Assembly: GCF_023159225.1 (NCBI RefSeq)
Contig: NC_063172.1
Span: 44,087,832 to 44,151,831, forward strand
Length of the DNA: 64,000 bases
Direction of reading: 5' to 3'
Source: Perognathus longimembris pacificus
Taxonomy: Eukaryota; Chordata; Mammalia; Rodentia; Heteromyidae
Part shown: positions 55,991 through 64,000 of the stretch, in pieces
How positions within the stretch are numbered: the stretch's first letter is position 1
How the letters are laid out: every line of letters begins with the position of its first letter
The notes under the pieces: model-generated
Seen by the model: only the letters and a program-made list of their open reading frames with translations
Database searches by the model: none
Told to the model about the DNA's origin: nothing
Made by a program: the position numbers and the translations under genes

Positions 55991-57142
55991 TGAGAAGAAA
56001 GATGGCGCCGATGGAATAGGGAGGCACCCCGACTCGCTCCAACGGCATAGTGAGCTGGGAACCCCAACACCCAACACCCCATCAAGAACCCAGCAAAACC
56101 AGCAGCCAGAAGCAGTGGAGAAACGCAGGAAAACAAAAAGGAGCAAAAAAGAAGAACCGAAAACCTACACGGAGCCGGAGATTCACCGGGGCACCCTCCC
56201 CCCTCCAGCCGACCCTGGCCCAAACAGGGTCAGGCTGGGAAAGGGGAACCCGGCGATCGGCAGACAGGCTGCCAGGAGCGCAGAATTCATATAGGGGGAG
56301 ACCCCACGGACACAAGGCAGGGTGCGGACCAAGACACACCGGCAGCGACGAGAAGTTCGGGTCCACACCGGGTTTGGACAAGGGAACCCAGCACGGCAGA
56401 AATCGGGAACCAGGGAAGCCACCACGACACTTAGCCAACCCCTGGAGGGCCAACGGCGGCGCGGGACACACACACAAAGCAGCAAAAGTGAGTGCCCTCC
56501 CCTCCCCCCTCCCCCACCCCTGAGGGAACAAAGAACCCACAAATCAGGCGGGGAAACCCCCATCAGGCGCTGGGAAGTCAGTTTAGCAGGGGAAGGGCTC
56601 AGCAGCACCAACACCCCACAGGTTCCTGAACTGGCAGAACCGGCCCCGCCCCCTTCCCAACAGGGGCCGGGAGACAGCCGGTTGTGCAAACCCCACCTGA
56701 GGCGCCTGGACCTCGCAGACTCTTACAACTAAAACCACAGGCGCTGGTGGGCAATACCAGCCCAGCAGGGTCACTTGAGCCTGATCACGTCCCCCCTCCT
56801 AACAGCGGAGGTGAGGTCTGAAGGTGCCAAGCCACACCCGGACAGTCGATCCCACTGGGCCCCACACGTACCCCACCCCCCCCCAACGGACTCGTGGGAG
56901 GGCGCAAGCACAACCCAACAACCCAGGACTTGCTCTGGGAGGCATATCCCGCCGAAGTGCCTGTTGCACTGAACGCACAGCGCACAGGAGGGCGGGGCCC
57001 CCGGCGACAGCGCCCGCTCTGGTAGGCGTACCCTGCACTGGTGGGCGGGGACACAGCGACAGCACCTGCTGCCATAGACACGTCTACACAGGAGGGAGGG
57101 AGGAGCTACAAACCAAACCTGAGAAGCCATCCAGATCTCCAG
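55991..57142 (+). promoter_or_regulatory. L1-C 5' UTR / internal promoter
   Basis: CpG-rich. The first bases include AAGATGGCGCC (YY1-type core at the expected place). It aligns with the L1-A 5' UTR for most of its length but has only about three of the ~50-base units (56,930-57,100) and lacks about 380 bases that precede ORF1 in L1-A. Retained CpGs point to recent insertion. Confidence 0.82.
56930..57100 (+). repeat. Degenerate ~50-bp tandem units in L1-C 5' UTR
   Basis: About three units, with repeated blocks TGCTCTGGGAGGC / CCGCTCTGGTAGGC and GCACAGGAGGGCGGGG / GCACTGGTGGGCGGGG / CTACACAGGAGGGAGG, each followed by GGCGACAGC- or AGCGACAGC-type text. Confidence 0.7.
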
Positions 57143-58312
57143 ATGCGCAAATCACAAAGAAACATAACTCAGTTCATCAAAGGGCAAGCCAACTCGCCAG
57201 CTCCAAAAAGCAGCACGACTGAAGAGGAGATGGAGACTAAAAAAGCAAATGAGGCCATGTTAACAGGAATGATCGAAAGCGTCAGAAATGAAATCAGAAA
57301 ACAATTCCAGGAATTTAGAGCGGAAATCTGGAAGGACACCCAGGAAGCCAAGAAAGAAATGGAAGCAAAACTGGATACAATGCAAACCTGCTTTAAAGAA
57401 ATGGAAGCAAAAATGGATACAATGCAAGCTGCCTTTAAAGAAAATCTCCACATCCTAAGAATTGAAATGCATGAAAAAATAGATTTAAAATACAACTCTT
57501 TAAAGGAAGAAATCTCCACGATCAGAGCTGATATGACAACCATAAATAGCTCTCTGACATCCATAAACTCCGCAATTGAAACCATGACACAAAGAGTAGA
57601 CCATATAGAATCCAGAATCTCTCGCCTGGACGATGAAGCAGCTGACAACAACCAGAAAATGACCACACTCCAAGAAAAGGTGAAGCTTCAGGGAAGACTA
57701 ATCCAGGAACTAATGGACAAAGACAAGAGATATAATCTGGGCATAATTGGAATAGAAGAAGGAGCCGAATACCAGAGCAGAGGGCTTAATCATGTTCTCA
57801 ATAAAGTTATTGCAGAAAACTTCCCCAATCTCACAGGGGACCCCATCCAGGTAACCGAAGCCTATAGGACACCTGGCAGGCCAGACCCCAGGAAAGCCAC
57901 CCCAAGGCACATAATATTCAAGACTACAGACCTCAAGACTAAAGAGCAAATTCTGAATTCAGCCAAAGCGAAGAAGGAAACTTTTTTCAATGGGAAGAGG
58001 ATTCGAATAACATCCGACTTATCCACACAAACTTACCAAGCTCGAAGCGAGTGGAAGAACACCATCCAAGTACTCCAGAATAACAATTTACAACCTCGGA
58101 TCAAATATCCAGCGAAATTGGAGTTCACATTCGAAGGGAGAACCAGATCTTTCCACACCAAAGAGGAGCTAAAGGAGTATGTGAATAAAAAACCAGCCCT
58201 ACAGCGAATATTAAGAGGGGAACCCCACCCAACAGAGATCGTAAAAGACACACAGACAGAATCAGAAAGAAACTTCCAAAGCCAAAGTCCAGCAGAAACA
58301 CAAGCTCACTAA
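57143..58312 (+). CDS. L1-C ORF1p, intact frame (389 aa)
   Basis: L1 ORF1p forms trimers through a coiled coil and binds L1 RNA as a nucleic-acid chaperone in the ribonucleoprotein particle. The ATG at 57,143 (MRKSQRNITQF) was chosen because L1-A has an ATG at the same place; the open frame itself extends upstream without an ATG. Order: N-terminus to about residue 35, coiled coil about 45-185 with a 14-residue tandem repeat at codons 72-99, RRM-like domain with YNLGIIGIEEG and TEAYRTPGRPDPRKATPRH, and a C-terminal domain (YPAKLEFTFEG). No stop or shift. The human protein is shorter (338 aa, from family knowledge). Confidence 0.95.
   Translation: MRKSQRNITQFIKGQANSPAPKSSTTEEEMETKKANEAMLTGMIESVRNEIRKQFQEFRAEIWKDTQEAKKEMEAKLDTMQTCFKEMEAKMDTMQAAFKENLHILRIEMHEKIDLKYNSLKEEISTIRADMTTINSSLTSINSAIETMTQRVDHIESRISRLDDEAADNNQKMTTLQEKVKLQGRLIQELMDKDKRYNLGIIGIEEGAEYQSRGLNHVLNKVIAENFPNLTGDPIQVTEAYRTPGRPDPRKATPRHIIFKTTDLKTKEQILNSAKAKKETFFNGKRIRITSDLSTQTYQARSEWKNTIQVLQNNNLQPRIKYPAKLEFTFEGRTRSFHTKEELKEYVNKKPALQRILRGEPHPTEIVKDTQTESERNFQSQSPAETQAH
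57356..57439 (+). repeat. 42-bp tandem duplication in the ORF1 coiled coil
   Basis: Units 57,356-57,397 and 57,398-57,439 are each 42 bases and differ at only about four positions. Each codes for 14 residues (KEMEAKLDTMQTCF / KEMEAKMDTMQAAF pattern), which is exactly two heptads. L1-A has a single unit, and its ORF1 is exactly 14 codons shorter. Confidence 0.95.
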
Positions 58313-58362
58313 AGACAAGAAGAAAAAAAAAAAAGAAGAAGAAAAAACAGCCCACCAAGAAA

Positions 58363-61300
58363 ATGGAAGGAGAAAAAACACCCTTATCCTTGATCTCTTT
58401 AAATATAAATGGTTTAAACTCCCCGATAAAGAGGAGCAGACTGGCAGAATGGATTCGCAAACAAAAAGTTGACATCTGCTGTCTACAAGAGACCCACCTT
58501 ACAGCAAGGGACAAAAACAGGCTTCGAGTGAAAGGATGGAGCAAGATCTACCAAGCAAATGCATCCACCAAAACGGCAGGTGTAGCCATCCTGATCTCAG
58601 ACAAGCTTGACTTCTCTTTAAAGTCCACTCAAAAAGACAAAGAAGGACACTAAATATTAATACAAGGAAAAATACAGAATCAAGAAATCACGGTGATAAA
58701 TGTATACTCACCAAACAAAAGAGGCCCGACATATGTCAAGCAAATTCTCAAAGAATTACAGAGCAAGATAGACGCAAACACAATCATAGTGGGTGACTTT
58801 AATACTCCTCTCTCTCCAAGAGACAGATCCAACACCCAGAGGATTAGTAAGGGAGCTGAGGACCTAAATAACACCATTTCCCAAATGGATCTAACAGACC
58901 TATATAGAACCTTTCACCCCACAGAGACCCAATACACCTTCTTTTCAGCAGCCCATGGATCATATTCCAAAATAGACCACGTCATAGCCCACACAAAGAA
59001 CCTCAGCAAATACAAAAGTATTGACGTCATCCCATGTATTATATCTGACCACAGTGGATTAAAGGTAACCCTCAACAACAAAGGATACCACAGAGCCTAT
59101 ACACACTCTTGGAGGCTAAACCCCACGCTGCTATCCAACACTTGGGCCACAGATCAAATTAAAGATGAAATCAACGAATTCATAAGCCACAATGACAAAG
59201 AAAACACATCACAAAGAAACCTATGGGACACAGCTAAGGCAGTTCTGAGGGGCAAGATCATTGCACTCAGCACCCACATTAAAAGAATGGAAGCAGAGCA
59301 GGTGAATACCCTCACGATGAAACTAAAACAACTGGAGAAACAAGAAATGACAGAATCTAAAACGACTAGGAGGGGAGAGATCACAAAGATTAAAGAAGAG
59401 ATAAATCTGATTGAAAATAGAAAGACCATTCAACAAATAAATAAGACTAAAAGCTGGTTCTTTGAGAAAATAAACAAAATTGACAGACCCCTTGCAAGAC
59501 TTACAAAAAAAAGAAGAGAAGAGACTCATATTCGTAAAATCAGGGACTCCACAGGAAAAATTACAACAAGTACACACGATATTCAAACAATCATAAGGAG
59601 CTATTTCCAAAACCTCTACTCAGCAAAAAACAATAATTCTACAGAAATGGATCAATTCTTAGAGAAGTACAAACTGCCCAAACTGAACCAAGAAGAAATA
59701 AATCAGCTAAATAAACCAATAACTTACGGTGAGATACAGGAGGTAATCAAGAACCTCCCTACTAAGAAAAGCCCAGGCCCAGATGGATTCACCAACGAAT
59801 TCTACAAAACCTTTAGTGAGGAGCTAATTCCAATACTCCTCAAACTCTTCCGCGAAATAGAAATGGAGGGAGAAATTCCAAACTCATTCTACGAAGCTAA
59901 TATCATACTAATTCCCAAACCAGGCAAAGACCCAACAAAAAAAGAGAACTACAGACCAATATCACTAATGAACACAGATGCAAAGCTCCTCAATAAAATA
60001 TTAGCTAATAGGATCCAGAAAGTGATCAAGAATATCATACATCATGACCAAGTAGGCTTCATCCCTCAGTCACAAGGATGGTTCAACATCCGTAAATCAA
60101 TCAACGTAATTCACCACATAAACAGAACTAAAATCAAGAATCACATTGTTATCTCAGTCGATGCCCAAAAAGCCTTTGACAAAATACAACATCCATACCT
60201 ATTAAAAGCTTTGGAGAGAACAGGAATAGATGGAACATTCCTCAAAACAATAAAAGCCATATACAACAGACCAACTGCTAATATCATATTAAATGGAGAG
60301 AAACTTAAGTCATTCCCCCTAAAATCAGGAACAAGACAAGGATGCCCACTCTCCCCACTTCTGTTCAACATAGTGCTGGAATCCCTAGCCATAGCAATAA
60401 GGCAAGAGGAGGACATCAAAGGGATCCACATCGGCAAGGAAGAAATCAAGTTATCCCTATTCGCAGACGACATGATCTTGTATCTGAAGGACCCAAAAAC
60501 CTCAGTACCCAAACTCCTACACCTAATAAACCAATTTGGCAAAGTAGCAGGATATAAAATCAACCCACAAAAGTCAGCAGCTTTTCTGTACACCAGCAAT
60601 AGACAAACAGAAAAGGAAATTATGGAAACAATTCCATTTACAGTAGCCAAAAAAAGAATAAAGTACCTAGGGATCAGCTTAACCAAGGACGTGACGGACC
60701 TATTCAATGAAAACTACAAAAATCTAATAAGGGAAATCAAAGAAGACACAAGGAGATGGAAAGACCTCCCATGCTCATGGGTAGGCAGAATCAATATAGT
60801 GAAAATGGCCATATTGCCCAAATTGTTATACAAATTCAATGCAATACCTATCAAAATCCCAGCCACATTCTTCACTGAAATAGAGAAACCAATCCATAAA
60901 TTCATATGGAACAGCAAAAAACCTAGAATAGCCAAAGTAATTCTAGGCAAAAAAAGCAATGCAGGAGGTATCACAATACCTGACTTCAAGATCTACTACA
61001 AGGCCATCATAACAAAAACAGCATGGTATTGGTATAAAAACAGATCGGAAGACCAATGGATTAGAACTGAAGACCCAGAAATAAAACCGCACTCTTACAG
61101 CCAACTGATATTCGACAAAGGAGCTAAAGATATACAATGGAATAAACATAGCCTCTTCAACTACTGGTGCTGGGAGAACTGGGCAGCCATATGCAGAAAA
61201 CTCAAAGTAGACCCAAGCCTATCACCATGCACCAAGATCAACTCAAAATGGATCAAGGACCTCAACATCAGACCTGAATCCTTGAATCTACTGAAGGACA

Positions 61301-62190
61301 GAGTAGGAAAGACACTAGAACTTATAGGCACAGGAAGGAACTTCCTGAATAGAGTCCCAGGGGCACAACAAATAGGAGAAAGACTCGACAAATGGGACTA
61401 CTACAAATTAAAAAGTTTCTGCACAGCTAAGGACATAGCCACCAAAATAGAAAGACAGCCAACGATATGGGAAAGGATATTTACCAGCACAGCAACAGAC
61501 AAAGGCCTGATATCTGTCATCTACAGAGAACTCAAAAAACTAAGCCCCTCCAAGCCCAATAAACCTATTAGGAAATGGGCAAAAGAGCTAAAGAGAGACT
61601 TCACAAGAGAAGATATAAAAATGGCAAAGAAACATATGAGGAAATGCTCAACATCCCTGCTAGTAAAGGAAATGCAAATAAAAACAACCCTGAGATACCA
61701 CCTCACCCCAGTTAGAATGGCCTATACTCTGAACTCAGGAAACAACAAATGCTGGAGGGGCTGTGGGGAAAGAGGAACCCTTCTCCATTGTTGGTGGGAG
61801 TGCAAATTAGTACAACCACTTTGGAGAACAGTATGGAGGTTTCTCAAAAAGCTCAATATAGACCTACCCTATGACCCAGCCATACCACTCCTAGGCATCT
61901 ATCCTAAACAGCAAAATCCAAGATATCAAAAAGGCATTTGTACTACCATGTTTATCGCGGCACAATTCACAATAGCTAAAATATGGAAACAACCCAGATG
62001 CCCCTCCACAGACGAATGGATCCAAAAAATATGGTACTTATACACAATGGAATACTACATAGCGATTAGGAATGGTGAAATATTGTTATTTGCAGGGAAA
62101 TGGTCAGAACTCGAACAAATAATGTTGAGTGAGACAAGCCTAGAACACAGAAAACAAAGGGGCATGATCTCCCTGATATATGACTGTTAA
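58363..62190 (+). pseudogene. L1-C ORF2p (endonuclease and reverse transcriptase), one premature stop
   Basis: ORF2p nicks target DNA and copies L1 RNA at the nick. The frame spans 1,275 codons plus stop, the same number as in human ORF2p. Expected residues fall on the human numbers by direct counting: N14, E43, D145, N147, D205, D229 and H230 in the endonuclease; D600 and the FADD motif D702/D703 in the RT. A cysteine-rich end follows (CWRGCGERG ... HCWWEC). The single defect is TAA at 58,651-58,653 (codon 97), between the first and second endonuclease motif groups. One base change from a tyrosine codon would explain it. Codons 98-1,275 are open. Confidence 0.96.
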
Positions 62191-62463
62191 CAAAGGGAGA
62201 CGGAGAGACAGTAGAGACCAAGTCTGTGAATACTGTATATGTTCTTGATACATTGTATATTGCATGTATGTCAACCTGACCTAGACAAGGGATAGAAAAA
62301 CAGGTTGTAAGATATCATAAGAAATGTACACACTGCCCTACTATGTAACTGCACCCTCTTTGCACAACACCTTGTAAAAAAATTTATGTCCAATTAATAA
62401 AAAAAATAAATAAATAATAAAAAAAAATAAAAAATTTTTAAAAAGTAAAAAAAAAAAAAAAAA
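62191..62463 (+). other. L1-C 3' UTR and A-rich tail
   Basis: About 200 bases of 3' UTR, nearly identical to that of L1-D, with a short purine stretch (AAAGGGAGACGGAGAGACAG) after the stop. From about 62,395 it turns into AATAAA-rich and TAAA-type sequence and ends in about 19 A. Several AATAAA hexamers overlap, so the exact cleavage signal is unclear. The bases ATTTTTAAAAAGT within the tail may be a small addition or tail mutation. Confidence 0.85.
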
Positions 62464-62476
62464 AAGAGACACATCT
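62464..62476 (+). repeat. Target-site duplication of L1-C, right copy
   Basis: AAGAGACACATCT, identical to 55,978-55,990, directly after the tail of L1-C. Confidence 0.93.
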
Positions 62477-63404
62477 ATCCAGCAAAAGTAAACATCTTCT
62501 AAAAGTGAAAGGCTGGAAACAAATCTATCAAGCAAATGGCCCCCATAAGCAGGCTGGAGTTGCAATCCTACTGTCAGACAAAATTGACTTCAAATTAAAA
62601 AAGGTAAGAAAAGACAAAGAAGGTTACTACATACTAGTAAAAGGATCTCTCCTACAGGAAGAAATAACCATCCTAAATATCTACACACCAAATGCAGGAG
62701 CACCCAACTTCATCAAACAAACACTACTGGCTCTAAAATCACTCATAGACCCAGACACATTGATAGTTGGGGACTTTAACACTCCACTATCACCTCTGGA
62801 CAGATCAACACGCCAAAAACTGAACAAAGAAACCACAGAACTAAACAATTGCATAGACCAACTAGACTTAATCGACATCTACAGAATATTCCACCCAGCA
62901 AGGACAGAATACACATTCTTTTCAGCAGCACATGGAACATTCTCCAAAATAGATCACATCTTAGGGTACAAAGAAAATCTGTACAAATTCAGAAGTATCA
63001 AAACCATTCCCTGCATTCTCTCAGACCACAATGGAATAAAATTAGAGCTCAACTCAAACAGCCACCACAGAAATTGCTACAATTCATGGAGACTAAACAA
63101 CACACTGCTGAACCATCAGAGGGTCATTGAAGAAATTAAAACAGAAATTCAAATGTTTATGGAATTCAACCAAGTTGAGGACACAAAGTACCAGCTCCTT
63201 TGGGACACAACAAAGGCAGTACTCAGAGGAAATTTTATATCTCTGAGTGCATACATCAACAAACTGGAGAAACAGCAACTCAATAATTTAAGGAAGCACC
63301 TTAATTTCCTTGAGAGAGAACAACAAGCCAAACCCCAAATCAATAGACGGAAGCAAATAATAAAAATCAAATCAGAATTAAATCAGAGACGAAAAAACCA
63401 TTGA
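62477..63404 (+). pseudogene. L1-B ORF2, second part (endonuclease)
   Basis: Continues the frame of 55,854-55,990 in phase and is open to 63,402. Endonuclease motifs are present: [28 protein letters not shown] and LSDHNG. Near 63,385-63,400 a one-base change shifts the frame, so this frame ends at TGA (63,402-63,404) while the coding sense passes to the next frame. Confidence 0.92.
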
Positions 63405-64000
63405 AAGAATCAACAAGACAAAGAGTTGGTTCTTTGAAAAAATCAACAAGATAGACAGACCCCTGGCAAACCTGACCAAAAAACAAAGGCAGCACACTCA
63501 AATAAACAAGATAAGAGATAAAACAGGTAACATCACCACAGAAATAACCGAAATTCAGAAAATAATAAGGGACTATTTTGCAAACCTTTATGCCAACAAA
63601 TTCGAGAACTTGGAAGAAATGGATGATTTCCTAGAAAAAATTCATATCCCCAAACTGAACCATGAAGATTTAAACCTCCTAAACAGACCCATATCCAGTA
63701 CTGAAATTGAAACGGCAATAAATGATCTCCCATCCAAGAAAAGCCCAGGTCCAGACGGATTCACTGAAGCATTCTACAAGACCTTCAAAACAGAACTCAC
63801 ACCAATATTTCTCAAACTCTTCAATGAAATTGAACGAGAACATTCACTTCCAGACTCATTCTATGAAGCCAGTATAACCCTCATCCCAAAACCAGGCAGA
63901 GACTCATCACGGAAAGAGGACTATAGACCGATCTCCCTGATGAACATAGACGCAAAAATTCTCAACAAAATTCTGGCCAATCGACTTCAACAGGTCATCA
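63385..64000 (+). pseudogene. L1-B ORF2, third part (reverse transcriptase start), runs off the window
   Basis: From about 63,385 the frame shifted by +1 is open for all of the remaining 205 codons and leaves the window without a stop. It shows [30 protein letters not shown] and [19 protein letters not shown], the first RT blocks. So apart from the L1-C insertion, a single frameshift is the only visible lesion of L1-B ORF2. Confidence 0.92.

Larger units (their letters stand above)
55991..62463 (+). mobile_element. L1-C: full-length young LINE-1 inserted in L1-B
   Basis: 6.47 kb from TGAGAAGAAAGATGGCGCCG to the A tail. It has a 5' UTR (1.15 kb), ORF1, a 50-base A-rich spacer, ORF2, a 3' UTR of about 200 bases, and an A-rich tail with TAAA units and an A19 end. 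It is bordered by an 11-13-bp target-site duplication. Everything expected of an active element is present except for one in-frame stop in ORF2. It is the youngest of the three nested elements. Confidence 0.97.
52703..64000 (+). mobile_element. L1-B: long LINE-1 of a second lineage, host of L1-C, runs off the window
   Basis: Starts CGAGGAAGACGACGGAGG directly inside L1-A ORF2, i.e. at a normal L1 5' end. Order: 5' UTR (52,703-54,681), ORF1 (54,682-55,801, broken), ORF2 from 55,854, interrupted by L1-C at 55,991-62,463 and resuming at 62,477. Without L1-C the visible part is about 4.8 kb. Its 5' UTR and ORF1 share no recognisable text with those of L1-A and L1-C. Confidence 0.92.

Noticed and set aside
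55848..56294. Open frame joining the start of L1-B ORF2 to the L1-C 5' UTR
   Set aside because: It crosses the insertion junction. The frame within the L1-C leader has no ATG and breaks at an A run compared with L1-A, so a designed fusion is not indicated.
57041..57142. Upstream extension of L1-C ORF1 by 34 codons
   Set aside because: It lacks an ATG and lies in the repeated 5' UTR units. The ATG at 57,143 is shared with L1-A.

Overview
This is mammalian nuclear DNA with no recognisable complete host gene. Two kinds of repeat point to a rodent of the superfamily Geomyoidea (pocket mice, kangaroo rats, pocket gophers). One is many copies of a dimeric SINE with an ID-like (tRNA-Ala type) left monomer and a right monomer matching the known IDL-Geo family. 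The other is 7SL-derived B1-type SINEs. The species cannot be fixed from the sequence.

Positions 1 to about 47,350 are AT-rich, CpG-poor intergenic or intronic DNA. They hold more than 35 SINE copies of four architectures: IDL-Geo dimers, B1-Geo dimers, older composites of B1 units plus a tRNA-like unit, and lone B1 or ID pieces. There are also relics of mammal-wide L1 3' ends, a MIR, two lineage-specific L1 fragments (18,689-21,187 and a 5'-inverted one at 39,881-40,363), microsatellites, and one candidate host terminal exon near 41,115-41,283 with an acceptor, an open frame, a stop and an AATAAA signal. A 5'-truncated L1 on the minus strand (47,372-48,678) has a perfect 15-bp target-site duplication.

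Positions 49,651-64,000 are a three-level nest of LINE-1 elements, all on the plus strand. L1-A (from 49,651) is cut in its ORF2 at about 52,703 by L1-B, which starts at its own 5' end and runs past the window edge. L1-B is cut in its ORF2 at 55,990 by L1-C (55,991-62,463), which is flanked by a 13-bp duplication. L1-A and L1-C (and the 47-kb fragment) belong to one lineage, with a GC-rich 5' UTR that contains degenerate tandem units of about 50 bp. L1-B is a different lineage with a T-rich 5' UTR and a different ORF1. The order of insertion therefore shows the two lineages active in alternation. L1-C is almost intact: ORF1 is open, and ORF2 has 1,275 codons with all expected catalytic residues, broken by one in-frame TAA at codon 97. 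Its ORF1 carries a 42-bp tandem duplication that adds two heptads to the coiled coil and accounts for the whole 14-residue length difference from L1-A.

The only genes here that work together are those of the retrotransposons: ORF1p (RNA-binding chaperone), ORF2p (endonuclease and reverse transcriptase), and the SINEs, which carry poly(A) tails and target-site duplications of the kind made by L1 enzymes. All repeat calls rest on reading the sequence and on remembered family structure, not on a database search.
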